From Denitrobaculum sp965232285 (lineage in GTDB: Bacteria > Pseudomonadota > Alphaproteobacteria > Kiloniellales > Kiloniellaceae), in assembly GCA_965232285.1 (NCBI GenBank), contig CBDDPL010000004.1, positions 6,510,001 through 6,574,000 of the forward strand: DNA of 64,000 nucleotides, in the 5' to 3' direction. Both the position numbers and the translations under genes were made by a program. Within the stretch, counting starts at the first letter, position 1. Each line of letters starts with the position of its first letter. Below the pieces are notes generated by a model, which saw only the letters and a program-made list of their open reading frames with translations, was not told the origin of the DNA and did no database searches. This document shows positions 8,511 through 17,634 of this stretch, one piece after another.

Positions 8511-10565
8511 ATGAGCACCCAAGAGACAACCAGCACCAAGCCGACCATCTGCCCCCTGGACTGCCCGGATACCTGCAGCCTCGCAGTCGAAACCGATGGC
8601 CACCAGGTCTTGAAGGTACGTGGCTCCCGCGCCAATCCCTACACGGCCGGCGTCATTTGCAAGAAGGTCTCCAGCTACTACCCGGACTTCGTCCATGGGC
8701 AGCGGCGTCTGACCACGCCGCTCCTTCGCAGCGGCCCGCGCGGCAGCGGTGCCTACCAGGCGATTTCCTGGGACGAAGCGCTGGACCGGGTCTATGCGGG
8801 GGTTATGCCCGTTGTCGAGGCCTACGGTCCGCAGGCCGTTCTGCCCTTCAATTACGCCGGCCCGCACGGGCAGATTTCCGGCGGCTCCATGGATCGGCGT
8901 TTCTTCCACAAGCTTGGCGCCAGCCTGGTGGATCGCGGCCCTCTCTGCGGTGCGGTGCGCGGCGCCGCCTACAGCAGTCTCTTCGGCGCGGCCCCCGGCA
9001 TGCCGCCGGAGCAGGCGGCCCATGCGGACCTGGTCATCGTGGTCGGCAACAACGTCACGGTCTCCAATCTGCACTTTGCCCGGGCGATCAAGGCGGCTCG
9101 CCGCAAGGGCGCTAAGCTGATCGTCATCGACCCCAAGCGGACCAAGATCGCCGCGCAGGCCGATCTCTTTCTGCAGATCAAGCCGGGGACCGATGTGGTC
9201 TTTTTCCTGGCGCTGGCGGCCGAGCTCGAACGCCGCGGGGCCTTCGACCGGGATTTCATCGCGCAGTGGGTCGAGGGTTTCGAAGCCTACATGACCGAGG
9301 CGCGGAAACTCGGCTTCGCTGAGGCCTGCGCGCTTTCCGGCCTGCCGGAGGCCGAGGTTGAGCGCTTTCTGGAGCTCTACACGGCGGCGGAGCGCGTGGC
9401 GCTTTCCGTCGGCAACGGTCCGGAGCGGGGGCACAGCGGCGGTTCCTCGATCCGTGCCGCCATGGCCTTGCAGGCCCTGACCGGCAATTTCGGCCGCCTG
9501 GGCGCGGGCGTCTTCGCCAAGCCGGGCTTCGCTTTTCCCGCGACGCCGGCGAAGCTGCAGCGGCCTGACCTTGTGCCGGAGGGGACAAGAACCCTCAATA
9601 TCGTCGATATCCCGCGGCATATTCTGAACGACGACATCGACCCGCCGATCCGGGCGATCTTTCTCTACAATCACAACGCCGTCTGCACCCATCCGGACCA
9701 GAACCGCCTGCGTGCGGCGCTGAGCCGCGAAGACCTCTTTATCGTCGGCTGCGATGTCGAGATGAACGACTCCATGGGCTATGCCGACGTCATCCTGCCG
9801 GCGGCCACCCACTTCGAGTTCGACGATATCTATTCGGCCTACGGCCAGGCCTATCTGCAGCGGGCCGAGGCCGTCATTCCGCCCGTGGGGGATTCCTTGC
9901 CCAACACGGAAATCTTCCGGCGGCTGGCCGCGCGCTTCGGTTTCGAGGATCCGATTTTCAGAGCCAGCGACGCGGAACTGATGGACGATGCCTTCGATGC
10001 CACGGATCCGCGCCTGGGCGGCCTGCGGCCAAGCGAGCTGCCGCTGGACGGAGCGCTCCCTATGACCAGTGGCGCAGATGACGAAGAGCTGGTGATGTGC
10101 AAGAGCGTCACACCCGCCACGGCCAGTGGTAAGATCGAGCTCTTTTCGCAGGATCTGGAGACCCGCTTCGGCTATGGCGTCCCGCGCTATGAGCAAGTCG
10201 CCGCCAACTATCCGCTGGCCCTGATCACGCCCTCTTCCTCCAAGCGGACCAATGCCACCTTCGGCGGGCATGCGGAATCCCAGGGACCCGAGCGTCTCGA
10301 GATCCATCCGAGCGATGCGGCCGCCCGCGAGATCGCGCAAGGAGCCAGGGTGAAGGTCTGGAACGACCTCGGTGCGGTCGTCCTGGTCGCCGAGATCAGC
10401 GAGGATGTGCAACCCGGCGTGCTCTATTCGCCGAAGGGCACCTGGCTCGCCACCAGCGAGACCGGCCAGACGGTCAATGCGCTGATCTCCGCGGACCTGA
10501 AGACCGATATTATGGAGGGCGCCTGCTACAACGATACCTATGTCGAGGTGGCGCCCCTGGGTTAG
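8511..10565 (+). CDS. Molybdopterin-dependent oxidoreductase (DMSO reductase superfamily)
   Basis: The 684-residue product has an N-terminal [4Fe-4S] motif with Cys14, Cys18, Cys22 and Cys50 (ICPLDCPDTC ... GVICKKV). This is followed by the molybdopterin-binding domains (NYAGPHGQISGGSMDRRF, VVGNNVTVSNLHFARAIKAA) and a C-terminal dinucleotide-binding beta domain (LALITPSSSKRTNATFGGHA). The length and CPLDCPDTC form place it in the cytoplasmic single-subunit branch with formate dehydrogenase- and thiosulfate reductase-like proteins. No twin-arginine signal, ferredoxin subunit or membrane anchor is encoded alongside. The substrate cannot be named. Formate oxidation would fit the preceding formamidase homologue but is speculative. 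The stop overlaps the convergent LysR gene by 4 bp. Confidence 0.88.
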   Translation: MSTQETTSTKPTICPLDCPDTCSLAVETDGHQVLKVRGSRANPYTAGVICKKVSSYYPDFVHGQRRLTTPLLRSGPRGSGAYQAISWDEALDRVYAGVMPVVEAYGPQAVLPFNYAGPHGQISGGSMDRRFFHKLGASLVDRGPLCGAVRGAAYSSLFGAAPGMPPEQAAHADLVIVVGNNVTVSNLHFARAIKAARRKGAKLIVIDPKRTKIAAQADLFLQIKPGTDVVFFLALAAELERRGAFDRDFIAQWVEGFEAYMTEARKLGFAEACALSGLPEAEVERFLELYTAAERVALSVGNGPERGHSGGSSIRAAMALQALTGNFGRLGAGVFAKPGFAFPATPAKLQRPDLVPEGTRTLNIVDIPRHILNDDIDPPIRAIFLYNHNAVCTHPDQNRLRAALSREDLFIVGCDVEMNDSMGYADVILPAATHFEFDDIYSAYGQAYLQRAEAVIPPVGDSLPNTEIFRRLAARFGFEDPIFRASDAELMDDAFDATDPRLGGLRPSELPLDGALPMTSGADDEELVMCKSVTPATASGKIELFSQDLETRFGYGVPRYEQVAANYPLALITPSSSKRTNATFGGHAESQGPERLEIHPSDAAAREIAQGARVKVWNDLGAVVLVAEISEDVQPGVLYSPKGTWLATSETGQTVNALISADLKTDIMEGACYNDTYVEVAPLG

Positions 10566-11482
10566 TTCTGTCGGCGCTCGAAGGCCTCCAGGTCACCGCG
10601 GTAGTCCAGGCGGCTGGCCAGCTCTTCGCGCAGCAGGGCGATGAAGGCCGCCGCGGCAGGTGAGAAGGAACTGCCACGTCGGCTGAGCAGGCCGACTTCC
10701 CGGTAGGCCGACTCGTCAGCCACAGGCAGTGTCGCCACCCCGGGTGTATTCTGCGGCACCGAAAGGCTTGGCAGGAGCGTGATCCCGACCTTGCCGCTGA
10801 CCAGGGCCAGGAGCGAGGTGACGTTCCGCACCATCAGGCCGGTCTGCTGCGCAAGCTCTCTGTACTCCGGGGCTGTTATGACGCTCGCGGCACCGTTGTC
10901 GATCAGCACATCGCTGCGCAGATCCTGCCAGGCGACGGGGGAGTCACGCTCGGCGAGCGGGCTGTCGATCGGGCAGACGACAACGAAGCGGTCGGTGAAG
11001 AGCGGCTCAAACGCAATCGGACCCTTGCCGCGCGGCCGTCCGGCGATGCCCAGATCCACCCAACTGCGCTCGACGGCGACTTCGACCGAGGCGCTGTCAC
11101 TGTCGCGCAGGTCCAGCTCGATGCCCGGCCGTGCCTCGATAAAGCGCCCGATGATATCGGGCAGGAGTAGCGACGCAACCGAGGGCACCGAGGCGATGTC
11201 GAGGCGTCCGATCTCGTTACGGGCATAGGCCCGCATGGCGGCGACCGTCCGGTCGAAGTTGCGGACCTCGCCGCGCGCCAGTTCCAGGGTGTAGTGCCCG
11301 AGCGCCGTCAGTTTGGTCTTGCGGTCGCTTTCGAACAGCGCGCCTTCGAGGTTGTCCTCCAGTTGTTTCAGGGACATGGAGATCGCCGAAGGGGTGCGGC
11401 CGAGTTTGTCGGCGGCATCGCTGATGTTGCCGAGTTCGGCGACCTGCACGAAGACTCTGAGGGCTTCCAGCTTGATGGCCAT
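10562..11482 (-). CDS. LysR-type transcriptional regulator
   Basis: The 306-residue protein has an N-terminal winged helix-turn-helix (ALRVFVQVAELGNISDAADK, LGRTPSAISMSLKQLE) and a periplasmic-binding-like effector domain (about 90-300). This is the standard LysR layout and length. It is divergent from the aldehyde dehydrogenase operon, and a LysR-like palindrome lies between them at 11533-11553. It therefore probably controls that operon and itself. Its 3' end overlaps the convergent oxidoreductase gene by 4 bp. The effector is unknown but would be expected to be a substrate or intermediate of the 11609-17622 operon. Confidence 0.92.
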   Translation of the reverse strand: MAIKLEALRVFVQVAELGNISDAADKLGRTPSAISMSLKQLEDNLEGALFESDRKTKLTALGHYTLELARGEVRNFDRTVAAMRAYARNEIGRLDIASVPSVASLLLPDIIGRFIEARPGIELDLRDSDSASVEVAVERSWVDLGIAGRPRGKGPIAFEPLFTDRFVVVCPIDSPLAERDSPVAWQDLRSDVLIDNGAASVITAPEYRELAQQTGLMVRNVTSLLALVSGKVGITLLPSLSVPQNTPGVATLPVADESAYREVGLLSRRGSSFSPAAAAFIALLREELASRLDYRGDLEAFERRQN

Positions 11483-11532
11483 GATTCGGATTGCTCTGTC
11501 GCGATTTCAGAAAACTTGAAATACATAACAAG

Positions 11533-11553
11533 AATTTCGATTTGATTGAAATT
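11533..11553. promoter_or_regulatory. Candidate LysR operator between lysR and aldehyde dehydrogenase operon
   Basis: AATTTC and GAAATT form a 6-bp dyad centred in the 126-bp divergent intergenic region. The internal bases are also partly symmetric, giving a 21-bp palindrome that contains the T-N11-A pattern typical of LysR sites. The surroundings are AT-rich compared with the coding DNA. Confidence 0.5.
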
Positions 11554-11608
11554 TTTTCCTGAGGCAGCTTCGCGTCGGGCGTGACCGCCGAATGTGTGAA
11601 GAGAGATT

Positions 11609-13060
11609 ATGGCCGAGACTTTTGGAAACTACATTGCCGGGCAGTGGCGTGAGACGGCGCAGAGCGTCGCGAACATCAACCCTTCCGATACCTCTGATGT
11701 CATCGGGCACTATGCCCAAGCCACCACGGACGACCTGAAGGAAGCGCTGGAAGCTGCAAAACGGGCGCAGGCAGTCTGGCGGAAGACGGGCCTGGAGCAG
11801 CGCCAGAGCGTGCTCCAGGCCATCGGCAACGAGTTGATGGCGCGCAGCGCCGAACTCGGCGAGCTGCTGGCGCGGGAAGAGGGCAAGCCGCGAGCCGAAG
11901 GGGTCGGCGAGGTCTACCGGGCTGGCCAGTTCTTTACCTATTACGCCGCTGAGGTCCTGCGGCAGCAGGGTGATACGGCGGATTCCGTGCGACCCGGGAT
12001 CGAGGTCGATGTCCGGCGCGAACCCATGGGTGTCGTGGCGGTGATCTCACCCTGGAACTTTCCGACCGCGACGGCGAGCTGGAAAATCGCTCCGGCGCTG
12101 GCCTATGGCAATGCCGTGATCTGGAAGCCGGCCAACCTGACGCCCGCCAGCGCCTGGGCGCTCACCGAGATCATCTCCCGCCAGGACCTGCCGGAGGGGC
12201 TCTTCAACCTGGTTATGGGCTCCGGTGGTGCGATCGGGCAGGCGCTGATCGAAAGCCCGAAGGTCGATGCCGTTACCTTTACGGGATCTTATGAGGTCGG
12301 CCGTCAGGTCGCGGCGGCCGCGGCTGGCAACCTCACCAAATTTCAGCTTGAGCTGGGCTCCAAGAACGCGCTGTTGGTCATGGAGGACGCCGATCTGGAT
12401 CTGGCGGTCGACTGTGCGGTCAACGGTGCCTACTTCGGCTCCGGCCAGAAATGCACCGCCTCCTCGCGTCTGCTGGTTCATGAGAAAGTCCATGACGCCT
12501 TCGTCGAAAAGACCGTTGCGGCATTGTCGAAACTCAAGGTCGGGCATGCCCTGGAAGAGGGCACGCAGCTTGGACCGATCGTCAGCGAAGGGCAGTTGCG
12601 CTCCAATCTGGATTATCTCGGACTGGCCGCGCAGGAGGGCTGCAGCCTGGCCTTCGGCGGCGAGCGCCTGGAGCGTGCGACCGAGGGGCATTACATGGCG
12701 CCGGCGCTGCTGACCGGATCCAACAACGCCATGCGTGTGAACCGGGAGGAGATCTTCGGCCCCATCGCCTGTGTCCAGTCGGTCGGCAGCTACGAAGAGG
12801 GGCTCGCGATCGTCAACGACACGGACTATGGCCTGACCGCGGGTATTGCAACCCGCTCCCTGGCCCGGGCGACGCATTTCCGGCGCAATGTCGAGACCGG
12901 CTGCGTTATGATCAACCTGCCGACCGCCGGAACCGACTATCACGTGCCCTTCGGCGGGCGAAAGAATTCGAGCTTCGGCCCGCGCGAGCAGGGCCGCTAC
13001 GCCGCCGAGTTCTACACTCAGGTCAAAACGGCCTATATCAAAGCCGGGGAACCCGAGTAA
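11609..13060 (+). CDS. NAD(P)-dependent aldehyde dehydrogenase (2-oxoglutarate semialdehyde dehydrogenase-like)
   Basis: The 483-residue product belongs to the ALDH superfamily. The catalytic Cys282 sits in GQKCTASSR and the general base Glu248 in FQLELGSKN. The cofactor region VISPWNFPTATASWKIAPAL and C-terminal VPFGGRKNSSFGPREQG are intact. The last motif is close to alpha-ketoglutaric semialdehyde dehydrogenases, which end pentose, hydroxyproline and glucarate pathways, but succinate semialdehyde and other aldehydes are possible. It opens an operon with an M19 dipeptidase, an unknown protein, a DUF3726-like protein and an Ldh-family dehydrogenase. A good GAGAG ribosome binding site precedes the ATG. 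Control by the divergent LysR protein is likely. Confidence 0.92.
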   Translation: MAETFGNYIAGQWRETAQSVANINPSDTSDVIGHYAQATTDDLKEALEAAKRAQAVWRKTGLEQRQSVLQAIGNELMARSAELGELLAREEGKPRAEGVGEVYRAGQFFTYYAAEVLRQQGDTADSVRPGIEVDVRREPMGVVAVISPWNFPTATASWKIAPALAYGNAVIWKPANLTPASAWALTEIISRQDLPEGLFNLVMGSGGAIGQALIESPKVDAVTFTGSYEVGRQVAAAAAGNLTKFQLELGSKNALLVMEDADLDLAVDCAVNGAYFGSGQKCTASSRLLVHEKVHDAFVEKTVAALSKLKVGHALEEGTQLGPIVSEGQLRSNLDYLGLAAQEGCSLAFGGERLERATEGHYMAPALLTGSNNAMRVNREEIFGPIACVQSVGSYEEGLAIVNDTDYGLTAGIATRSLARATHFRRNVETGCVMINLPTAGTDYHVPFGGRKNSSFGPREQGRYAAEFYTQVKTAYIKAGEPE

Positions 13061-13089
13061 CGACAAGAAGTCCGGGAGAGGAAACAGCC

Positions 13090-14124
13090 GTGATCATCGA
13101 TGCGCTTCAGTACAGCAACTGGTCGGAAAAGATCTTCCGGGAAATGAAGGAAGGCGGCGTGTCGGCGGTGCATGTCACCATCTGCTATCACGAGGACTTC
13201 CGCGAGACCGTCGAGCAGATCACGGCCTGGAACCGCCGCTTCGAGCGCTACGATGATCTGATCTTCCAAGGCTTTACGGCCGATGATGTGCGCCGGGCGA
13301 AGGCCGAGGGCCGCACCGCCATCTTCTACGGCTTTCAGAATTGTTCGCCGATCGAGGACGACATCGGCCTGGTCGAGGTCTGCCACCGGCTGGGCGCGCG
13401 CTTCATGCAGCTCTCCTACAACAACCAGTCTTTGCTGGCGACCGGCTGCTACGAGGCCGAAGACCCCGGCATCACCCGCATGGGCCGTCAGGTCATCAAG
13501 GAAATGAACCGGGTCGGCCTGGTGGTGGACATGAGCCACTCGGCGCAGCGCTCCACCCTGGAAGCCATCGAGATCTCCGAGCGCCCGATTGCCATCACCC
13601 ACGCCAATCCGGAGTTCTGGCATCCGGCTCTGCGCAACAAATCCGATGAGGTCCTGAAAGCCCTGAGTGCCTCGGGTGGCATGCTGGGCTTTTCCATGTA
13701 TCCCCACCACCTGAAGGATAAGTCCGACTGCAGTCTCGAATCCTTCTGCGAGATGATCGCCCGGACGGCGGAACTGATGGGTGTCGATCGTATCGGGCTG
13801 GGCAGCGATCTCTGCCAGGATCAGCCCGACAGTGTCGTGGAGTGGATGCGCAACGGCACCTGGACCCGGCAGATGGACTACGGTGAGGGCTCGGCCAAGC
13901 AGGCCGGCTTTCCGCCGCAGCCTGAGTGGTTCCGGGATAACCGGGATTTCCGCAAGATCGCCGAAGGCCTGCGCCAGATCGGCTTTGCGCAAAACGAAGT
14001 CGATGGAATCATGGGCGCGAACTGGCTGAACTTCTTCGAGCGTTCCTTCGGACCCGAGATGGCAGCGCGCGCGGGCGTGGCGGAGATCGTCGATCTGGCA
14101 AAGGAGCGGAGCCATTCGCACTGA
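13090..14124 (+). CDS. Membrane dipeptidase family (peptidase M19, renal dipeptidase-like)
   Basis: The 344-residue product has the M19 TIM-barrel motifs. LVVDMSHSAQRSTLEAIE and ITHANPEFWHPALRNKSDE carry conserved His positions of the binuclear zinc site. RIGLGSDLCQD carries the late Asp, and GANWLNFFERSFG is the closing family motif. Bacterial members often lack a signal peptide and act in the cytoplasm on dipeptides, D-amino-acid dipeptides or cyclised compounds; this one also has none. The start is GTG at 13090 with GGGAGAGGAAAC upstream. It lies 29 bp after the aldehyde dehydrogenase gene. Its presence with an aldehyde dehydrogenase and an Ldh-family enzyme suggests hydrolysis of an amide or peptide substrate before oxidation. 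The substrate is not known. Confidence 0.88.
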   Translation: MIIDALQYSNWSEKIFREMKEGGVSAVHVTICYHEDFRETVEQITAWNRRFERYDDLIFQGFTADDVRRAKAEGRTAIFYGFQNCSPIEDDIGLVEVCHRLGARFMQLSYNNQSLLATGCYEAEDPGITRMGRQVIKEMNRVGLVVDMSHSAQRSTLEAIEISERPIAITHANPEFWHPALRNKSDEVLKALSASGGMLGFSMYPHHLKDKSDCSLESFCEMIARTAELMGVDRIGLGSDLCQDQPDSVVEWMRNGTWTRQMDYGEGSAKQAGFPPQPEWFRDNRDFRKIAEGLRQIGFAQNEVDGIMGANWLNFFERSFGPEMAARAGVAEIVDLAKERSHSH

Positions 14125-14161
14125 TCACGCCCATAGCGACTGGGAAGAGCTGGCTGTCCCC

Positions 14162-15880
14162 TTGCGGTCGCCTGACCAGGTCATGCGGCTGGCGCGCCTG
14201 GGGAGCTTTTTTCCGACGCGCCTGAGCTTTATGCCGACCCTGATCCGCCGCCTGCGGCGCGAAGGCTGGCGCTTCGACCGGCCGGTCTTCGAGTTGAATG
14301 CCGAGGGCTTCGGCCATGCCGTCTATCGCGTGGCCCGGGACGCGCGGCGCTACTCCCTGGTCGTCTTCTCCCACGAACTGGCGCCGGAAGACCGCACCGA
14401 CCGGGTCATTGCGGAGGCCTGGGACGCGACCTTCGTTCTCTTCGATGGCGACCCCACGGCGGAGGACATCGCGCGGCTGTCGCAGAACGCGCCGAAGCAG
14501 GAGGCGGGGCGTTTCCTGGCGCGCGAACTGGTGCTCTCCCGCGCCAACAAGAGCACGCGCTTTTTCGGCCATGTCGTGGAGCGCCTGGCCGCGGGCCGTC
14601 AGCCCGACCGGCAGATGGTGATCGATGTCGGCTACCTGATGCGCACCACAGCGGTCTACGGCAACGGCAAGTTCGGCATCGCCGATCGCACCAAGATCGG
14701 CACGCGTCCCGAACTGACCGGGCCTTTTCAGGCGGAGATGCTGACGGTCTATCTGTTCCGCTGCTTCACCCTGGATCTGGTCGAGCATGTGGCGCGCTGC
14801 CGGGCGCCTGAGCAATTCGTTCCGCTGGACCCGGAACTGCGGCGCTTCATTGGCATCGGGAACTCCACGGGGCTCGGCATGGCGCCCTTCCTGGCGACCC
14901 ATCCGATCCTGATCAACAACTGGATGATGGTCCGGGAGACCGCGCTGGCGCGGGTGCGTGGTGTCGCGTCGGTCGAGCCGGCGCGTCTGGAACACTTTCG
15001 CCGGCTTCTCGCCCGTGCCACGGGACATGTCGCGGAATGGTCGGTCCCCGATCAACGGCAGATGGATCGGGTGGTGGTCCTGCGCGAGGATCTTCGAAAG
15101 CTTGCCGGCTGGATCGAGGATGCGGAGGCTTTGCTGTCCCGGAATCTGCCCTGGGACTGGCTCTACCGACGGGGAGAAGACGAGCTGTCCCTGGAGGGGC
15201 AGGAGTTCCTGGTCAGCCTGCTGCTGGAGCCCTACGGCGACGAGGTTGACGGGTTGACCGACTGCATGAACACGGATGCGATAGCCCGGCTGCAGCCCGC
15301 CATGACTCTCGCCGATTTCAATGACCTCCTCGAAACGCATTACGCCTGGGCGCTCGAGCTCGATTTCGAAGTGCCCGAGGCGCAACGGCAATTCTGGTAC
15401 GTCTCCGAGGAGAAGCTGGAGCCGCGCCTGGGTGACCGCTATGCCGAACCCGGCGCCGAAAAGGAAATACCCCTGGCGATCGGCCGCGATATTCAGAAGC
15501 TTGCGAAAGAGGTCAGGGCTGCGACTGAGGCCGGCGGCGGCAAGCAGAGGATCGCTGAATTCCTGCTGCGGCATCCGGAGCAGCGCCATCTCGTCCGCCG
15601 GGTGCAGACCATGGTGCGGCATCCCTACGGCGAGATCCGCGACAATCTCATCGACCGGAGCTGCCTGCCGATCGACCTGCTGCGCTGCAAGCTCTCCTTC
15701 TTCGGTGCCTCCAAGTTCGATCCCAAATCGGACCGCTGGACGCGGATCACCATGTTCCAGGGTGCGCCCCTGCCGGACGAGCTGATGGCGGCGGACCCCG
15801 ATTCCGATCCCACCGACTGGTGCTTTCCGAGTCTGAAGTTCGAAGCAGAGGGAAGTGAGACCGGATCGGCGGCGTTATGA
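14162..15880 (+). CDS. Unknown protein of 572 residues in the dipeptidase operon
   Basis: I do not recognise this family. The frame opens from a TTG at 14162 with GGAAG about 13 bases upstream. The frame continues open further upstream without a better start codon. The protein has no signal peptide or membrane helix and is likely cytoplasmic. Notable segments are FGHAVYRVARDARRYSLVVF near the N-terminus, FIGIGNSTGLGMAPFLATHP near residue 240 with a possible nucleotide- or substrate-binding loop, and RTTAVYGNGKFGIADR near residue 165. It overlaps the following DUF3726-like gene by 4 bp, so the two are translated together and may form a complex. Co-occurrence with an Ldh-family enzyme and an M19 dipeptidase points to a catabolic role. 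Confidence 0.8.
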   Translation: MRSPDQVMRLARLGSFFPTRLSFMPTLIRRLRREGWRFDRPVFELNAEGFGHAVYRVARDARRYSLVVFSHELAPEDRTDRVIAEAWDATFVLFDGDPTAEDIARLSQNAPKQEAGRFLARELVLSRANKSTRFFGHVVERLAAGRQPDRQMVIDVGYLMRTTAVYGNGKFGIADRTKIGTRPELTGPFQAEMLTVYLFRCFTLDLVEHVARCRAPEQFVPLDPELRRFIGIGNSTGLGMAPFLATHPILINNWMMVRETALARVRGVASVEPARLEHFRRLLARATGHVAEWSVPDQRQMDRVVVLREDLRKLAGWIEDAEALLSRNLPWDWLYRRGEDELSLEGQEFLVSLLLEPYGDEVDGLTDCMNTDAIARLQPAMTLADFNDLLETHYAWALELDFEVPEAQRQFWYVSEEKLEPRLGDRYAEPGAEKEIPLAIGRDIQKLAKEVRAATEAGGGKQRIAEFLLRHPEQRHLVRRVQTMVRHPYGEIRDNLIDRSCLPIDLLRCKLSFFGASKFDPKSDRWTRITMFQGAPLPDELMAADPDSDPTDWCFPSLKFEAEGSETGSAAL

Positions 15881-16590
15881 TCCTGTCCCTCAACGAGATC
15901 GAGGTGAACCTGCGCAAGGCGGCGATCGGCGCTGGCCTGCCGCTGGGGCTTGCGGAGGATCTGGGCCGTGCGGCGGCCTGGCTGGCGGTCTTCGAACTGC
16001 CGGCCGTGCCGCTCTGCCTGGAGGCTCTGGGGCGCCTGCGCGCGGGTCTGGCCGCGAAACCGCTCCTTGAGGAAGAGGAAGCAGGTTCCTGGTGCCTGCG
16101 TTCGGAGAACGCTGTGGAACTCTCGTCGCTCTATGCCGGACCCGCTGCGGCAGATCTGCTGCTCGCCGCGGCGAGCGAAGAGAGACTGCCGGCGAAGCTC
16201 CGGCTCGACGCGACGGACAGTCCTCTGCTGGTGCTGGCGGCTATCTGTGACCTTCTCACTCTGCGCAGCGATGTTACGCTGACTTGCGTTTCGGAGACGG
16301 CCGAGGGCGAAGCGCTGCTTGCGGTGCAGCAGCGGGGGCGCGTCACCTTTTCGAAGGACTCGAATATGCCCTGCGCGCTGACCCTGACACTCTCGGCTGT
16401 GGCGGAAGGTGGGGACAGCGCATCCGGACAGGATTTCTTTGAAGGCCAGGCACGCGCGGCAGAGCGCGGCGTCACCGTCGAGGAGTCGGACTGGCGCCGC
16501 GTCCAGCAGCTTGTCGCCGAGACCCTGGTGCCCGCTTCCGAGCTCTCCCGCCTGCAGGGCGCGGGCGCCGGGCTGCAAGACAACGACTGA
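15877..16590 (+). CDS. DUF3726-like protein
   Basis: The 237-residue product begins ILSLNEIEVNLRKAAIGAGL and continues PLGLAEDLGRAAAWLAVFEL. This N-terminus is characteristic of the uncharacterised DUF3726 family as I recall it. No catalytic motif, membrane segment or signal peptide is visible. The gene starts with ATGA overlapping the previous stop, and the Ldh-family gene follows after 24 bp. The tight coupling to the 572-residue protein suggests that the two work together. No function is established. Confidence 0.7.
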   Translation: MILSLNEIEVNLRKAAIGAGLPLGLAEDLGRAAAWLAVFELPAVPLCLEALGRLRAGLAAKPLLEEEEAGSWCLRSENAVELSSLYAGPAAADLLLAAASEERLPAKLRLDATDSPLLVLAAICDLLTLRSDVTLTCVSETAEGEALLAVQQRGRVTFSKDSNMPCALTLTLSAVAEGGDSASGQDFFEGQARAAERGVTVEESDWRRVQQLVAETLVPASELSRLQGAGAGLQDND

Positions 16591-16614
16591 TCAGATTTCT
16601 AGGGGGATAAATCC

Positions 16615-17622
16615 ATGGAGACCCAGCAACTCAGCCTGCAGGAGGTCGAGCAGCTCGCGAAGGACGCGCTGCGCGGGGCAGGGGCCAGCGAAGAGGCCGC
16701 GGCTTCCGTGGCGAAGTCCACCTACGCCGCCGAGCGCGACGGCATCCGCAGCCACGGCCTGCTCTATGTGCCGATTTACTGCGAGCATGTCCGTTGCGGC
16801 AAGGTCGACGGCCAGGCCGTGCCAGAGGTCACGCGGGCGGCCGCTGCCGCCATTCGGGTCGACGCGGGCAGCGGCTTCGCCCATCCGGCCATCGATGCCG
16901 GTTTCGAGACTTTGACGGAGGCCGCGCGGGAGAATGGCTGCGCCGCGCTGACGGTCTATAACTCCTATAACTGCGGCGTCCTGGGCTATCACGTGGAGCG
17001 GCTGGCCGAAGCCGGTTTCCTGGGGCTCGGTTTCACCAATGCGCCGGCCTCCATCGCACCCGTGGGCGGCAAGACCAAGGTGATCGGCACCAACCCCTTC
17101 GGCGTCGGCGTACCCGATGGCAAGGGTGGCGCCGCCATGGTGATCGACCAGTCCGCCAGCGTCATCGCCAAGAGTGAGATCACCATGCGTGCCCGCGAGG
17201 GCACCGCCATTCCCGAAGGCTGGGCGCTGGATCCGGAAGGCGAGCCGACCACCGACCCGGCGGTGGCCCTGAAGGGCACCATGGTGCCGAGCGGCGGTTA
17301 TAAGGGCTTCGGCGTCGGGCTCCTGGTCGAGCTGATGGCGGCCGCTCTGAGCGGGGCGACGCTGGGTAAGGATGCCAGCCCCTTCGCCGGTACCGCCGGC
17401 GGCCCGCCGCGCACCGGACAGTGTTTCATCGCCGTGAATCCGGACCCGCTGTCCGGCGGCGGCTTCGCCGAGCGGGTCCAGGGCCTGGTCGAGGCCATCA
17501 CGGCGCAGGAAGGTGCAAGGCTGCCGGGCGCGCGCCGTCAGGCAAACCGCCAGCGCATCATGAACGAGGGCGTGGCGGTGGACCGCAAGCTGATCGAGAC
17601 CATCTCGGGCTTTATCGCCTGA
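16615..17622 (+). CDS. Ldh-family (malate / L-lactate type) NAD(P)H-dependent oxidoreductase
   Basis: The 335-residue product belongs to the YlbC/ComC/DpkA superfamily, which is unrelated to classical lactate dehydrogenases. It shows the N-terminal AERDGIRSHGLLYVPIYCEH motif with the conserved active-site His of SHG. It also shows TVYNSYNCGVLGYHVERLAE, GTNPFGVGVPDG and GYKGFGVGLLVELMAAALSG. Family members reduce or oxidise 2-oxo/2-hydroxy acids (ureidoglycolate, sulfolactate) or reduce cyclic imines such as pyrroline-2-carboxylate. Which applies here cannot be told from motifs. A strong AGGGGG ribosome binding site precedes the ATG. It is the last gene of the operon and is followed within 13 bp by a convergent LysR gene. 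Confidence 0.88.
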   Translation: METQQLSLQEVEQLAKDALRGAGASEEAAASVAKSTYAAERDGIRSHGLLYVPIYCEHVRCGKVDGQAVPEVTRAAAAAIRVDAGSGFAHPAIDAGFETLTEAARENGCAALTVYNSYNCGVLGYHVERLAEAGFLGLGFTNAPASIAPVGGKTKVIGTNPFGVGVPDGKGGAAMVIDQSASVIAKSEITMRAREGTAIPEGWALDPEGEPTTDPAVALKGTMVPSGGYKGFGVGLLVELMAAALSGATLGKDASPFAGTAGGPPRTGQCFIAVNPDPLSGGGFAERVQGLVEAITAQEGARLPGARRQANRQRIMNEGVAVDRKLIETISGFIA

Positions 17623-17634
17623 CCAGGTTCGGCT

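Noticed and set aside
8481..10412. Long open frame (643 codons) antisense to the molybdopterin oxidoreductase gene
   Set aside because: High GC content produces long antisense frames. The plus-strand frame has full family motifs and the antisense translation has none.
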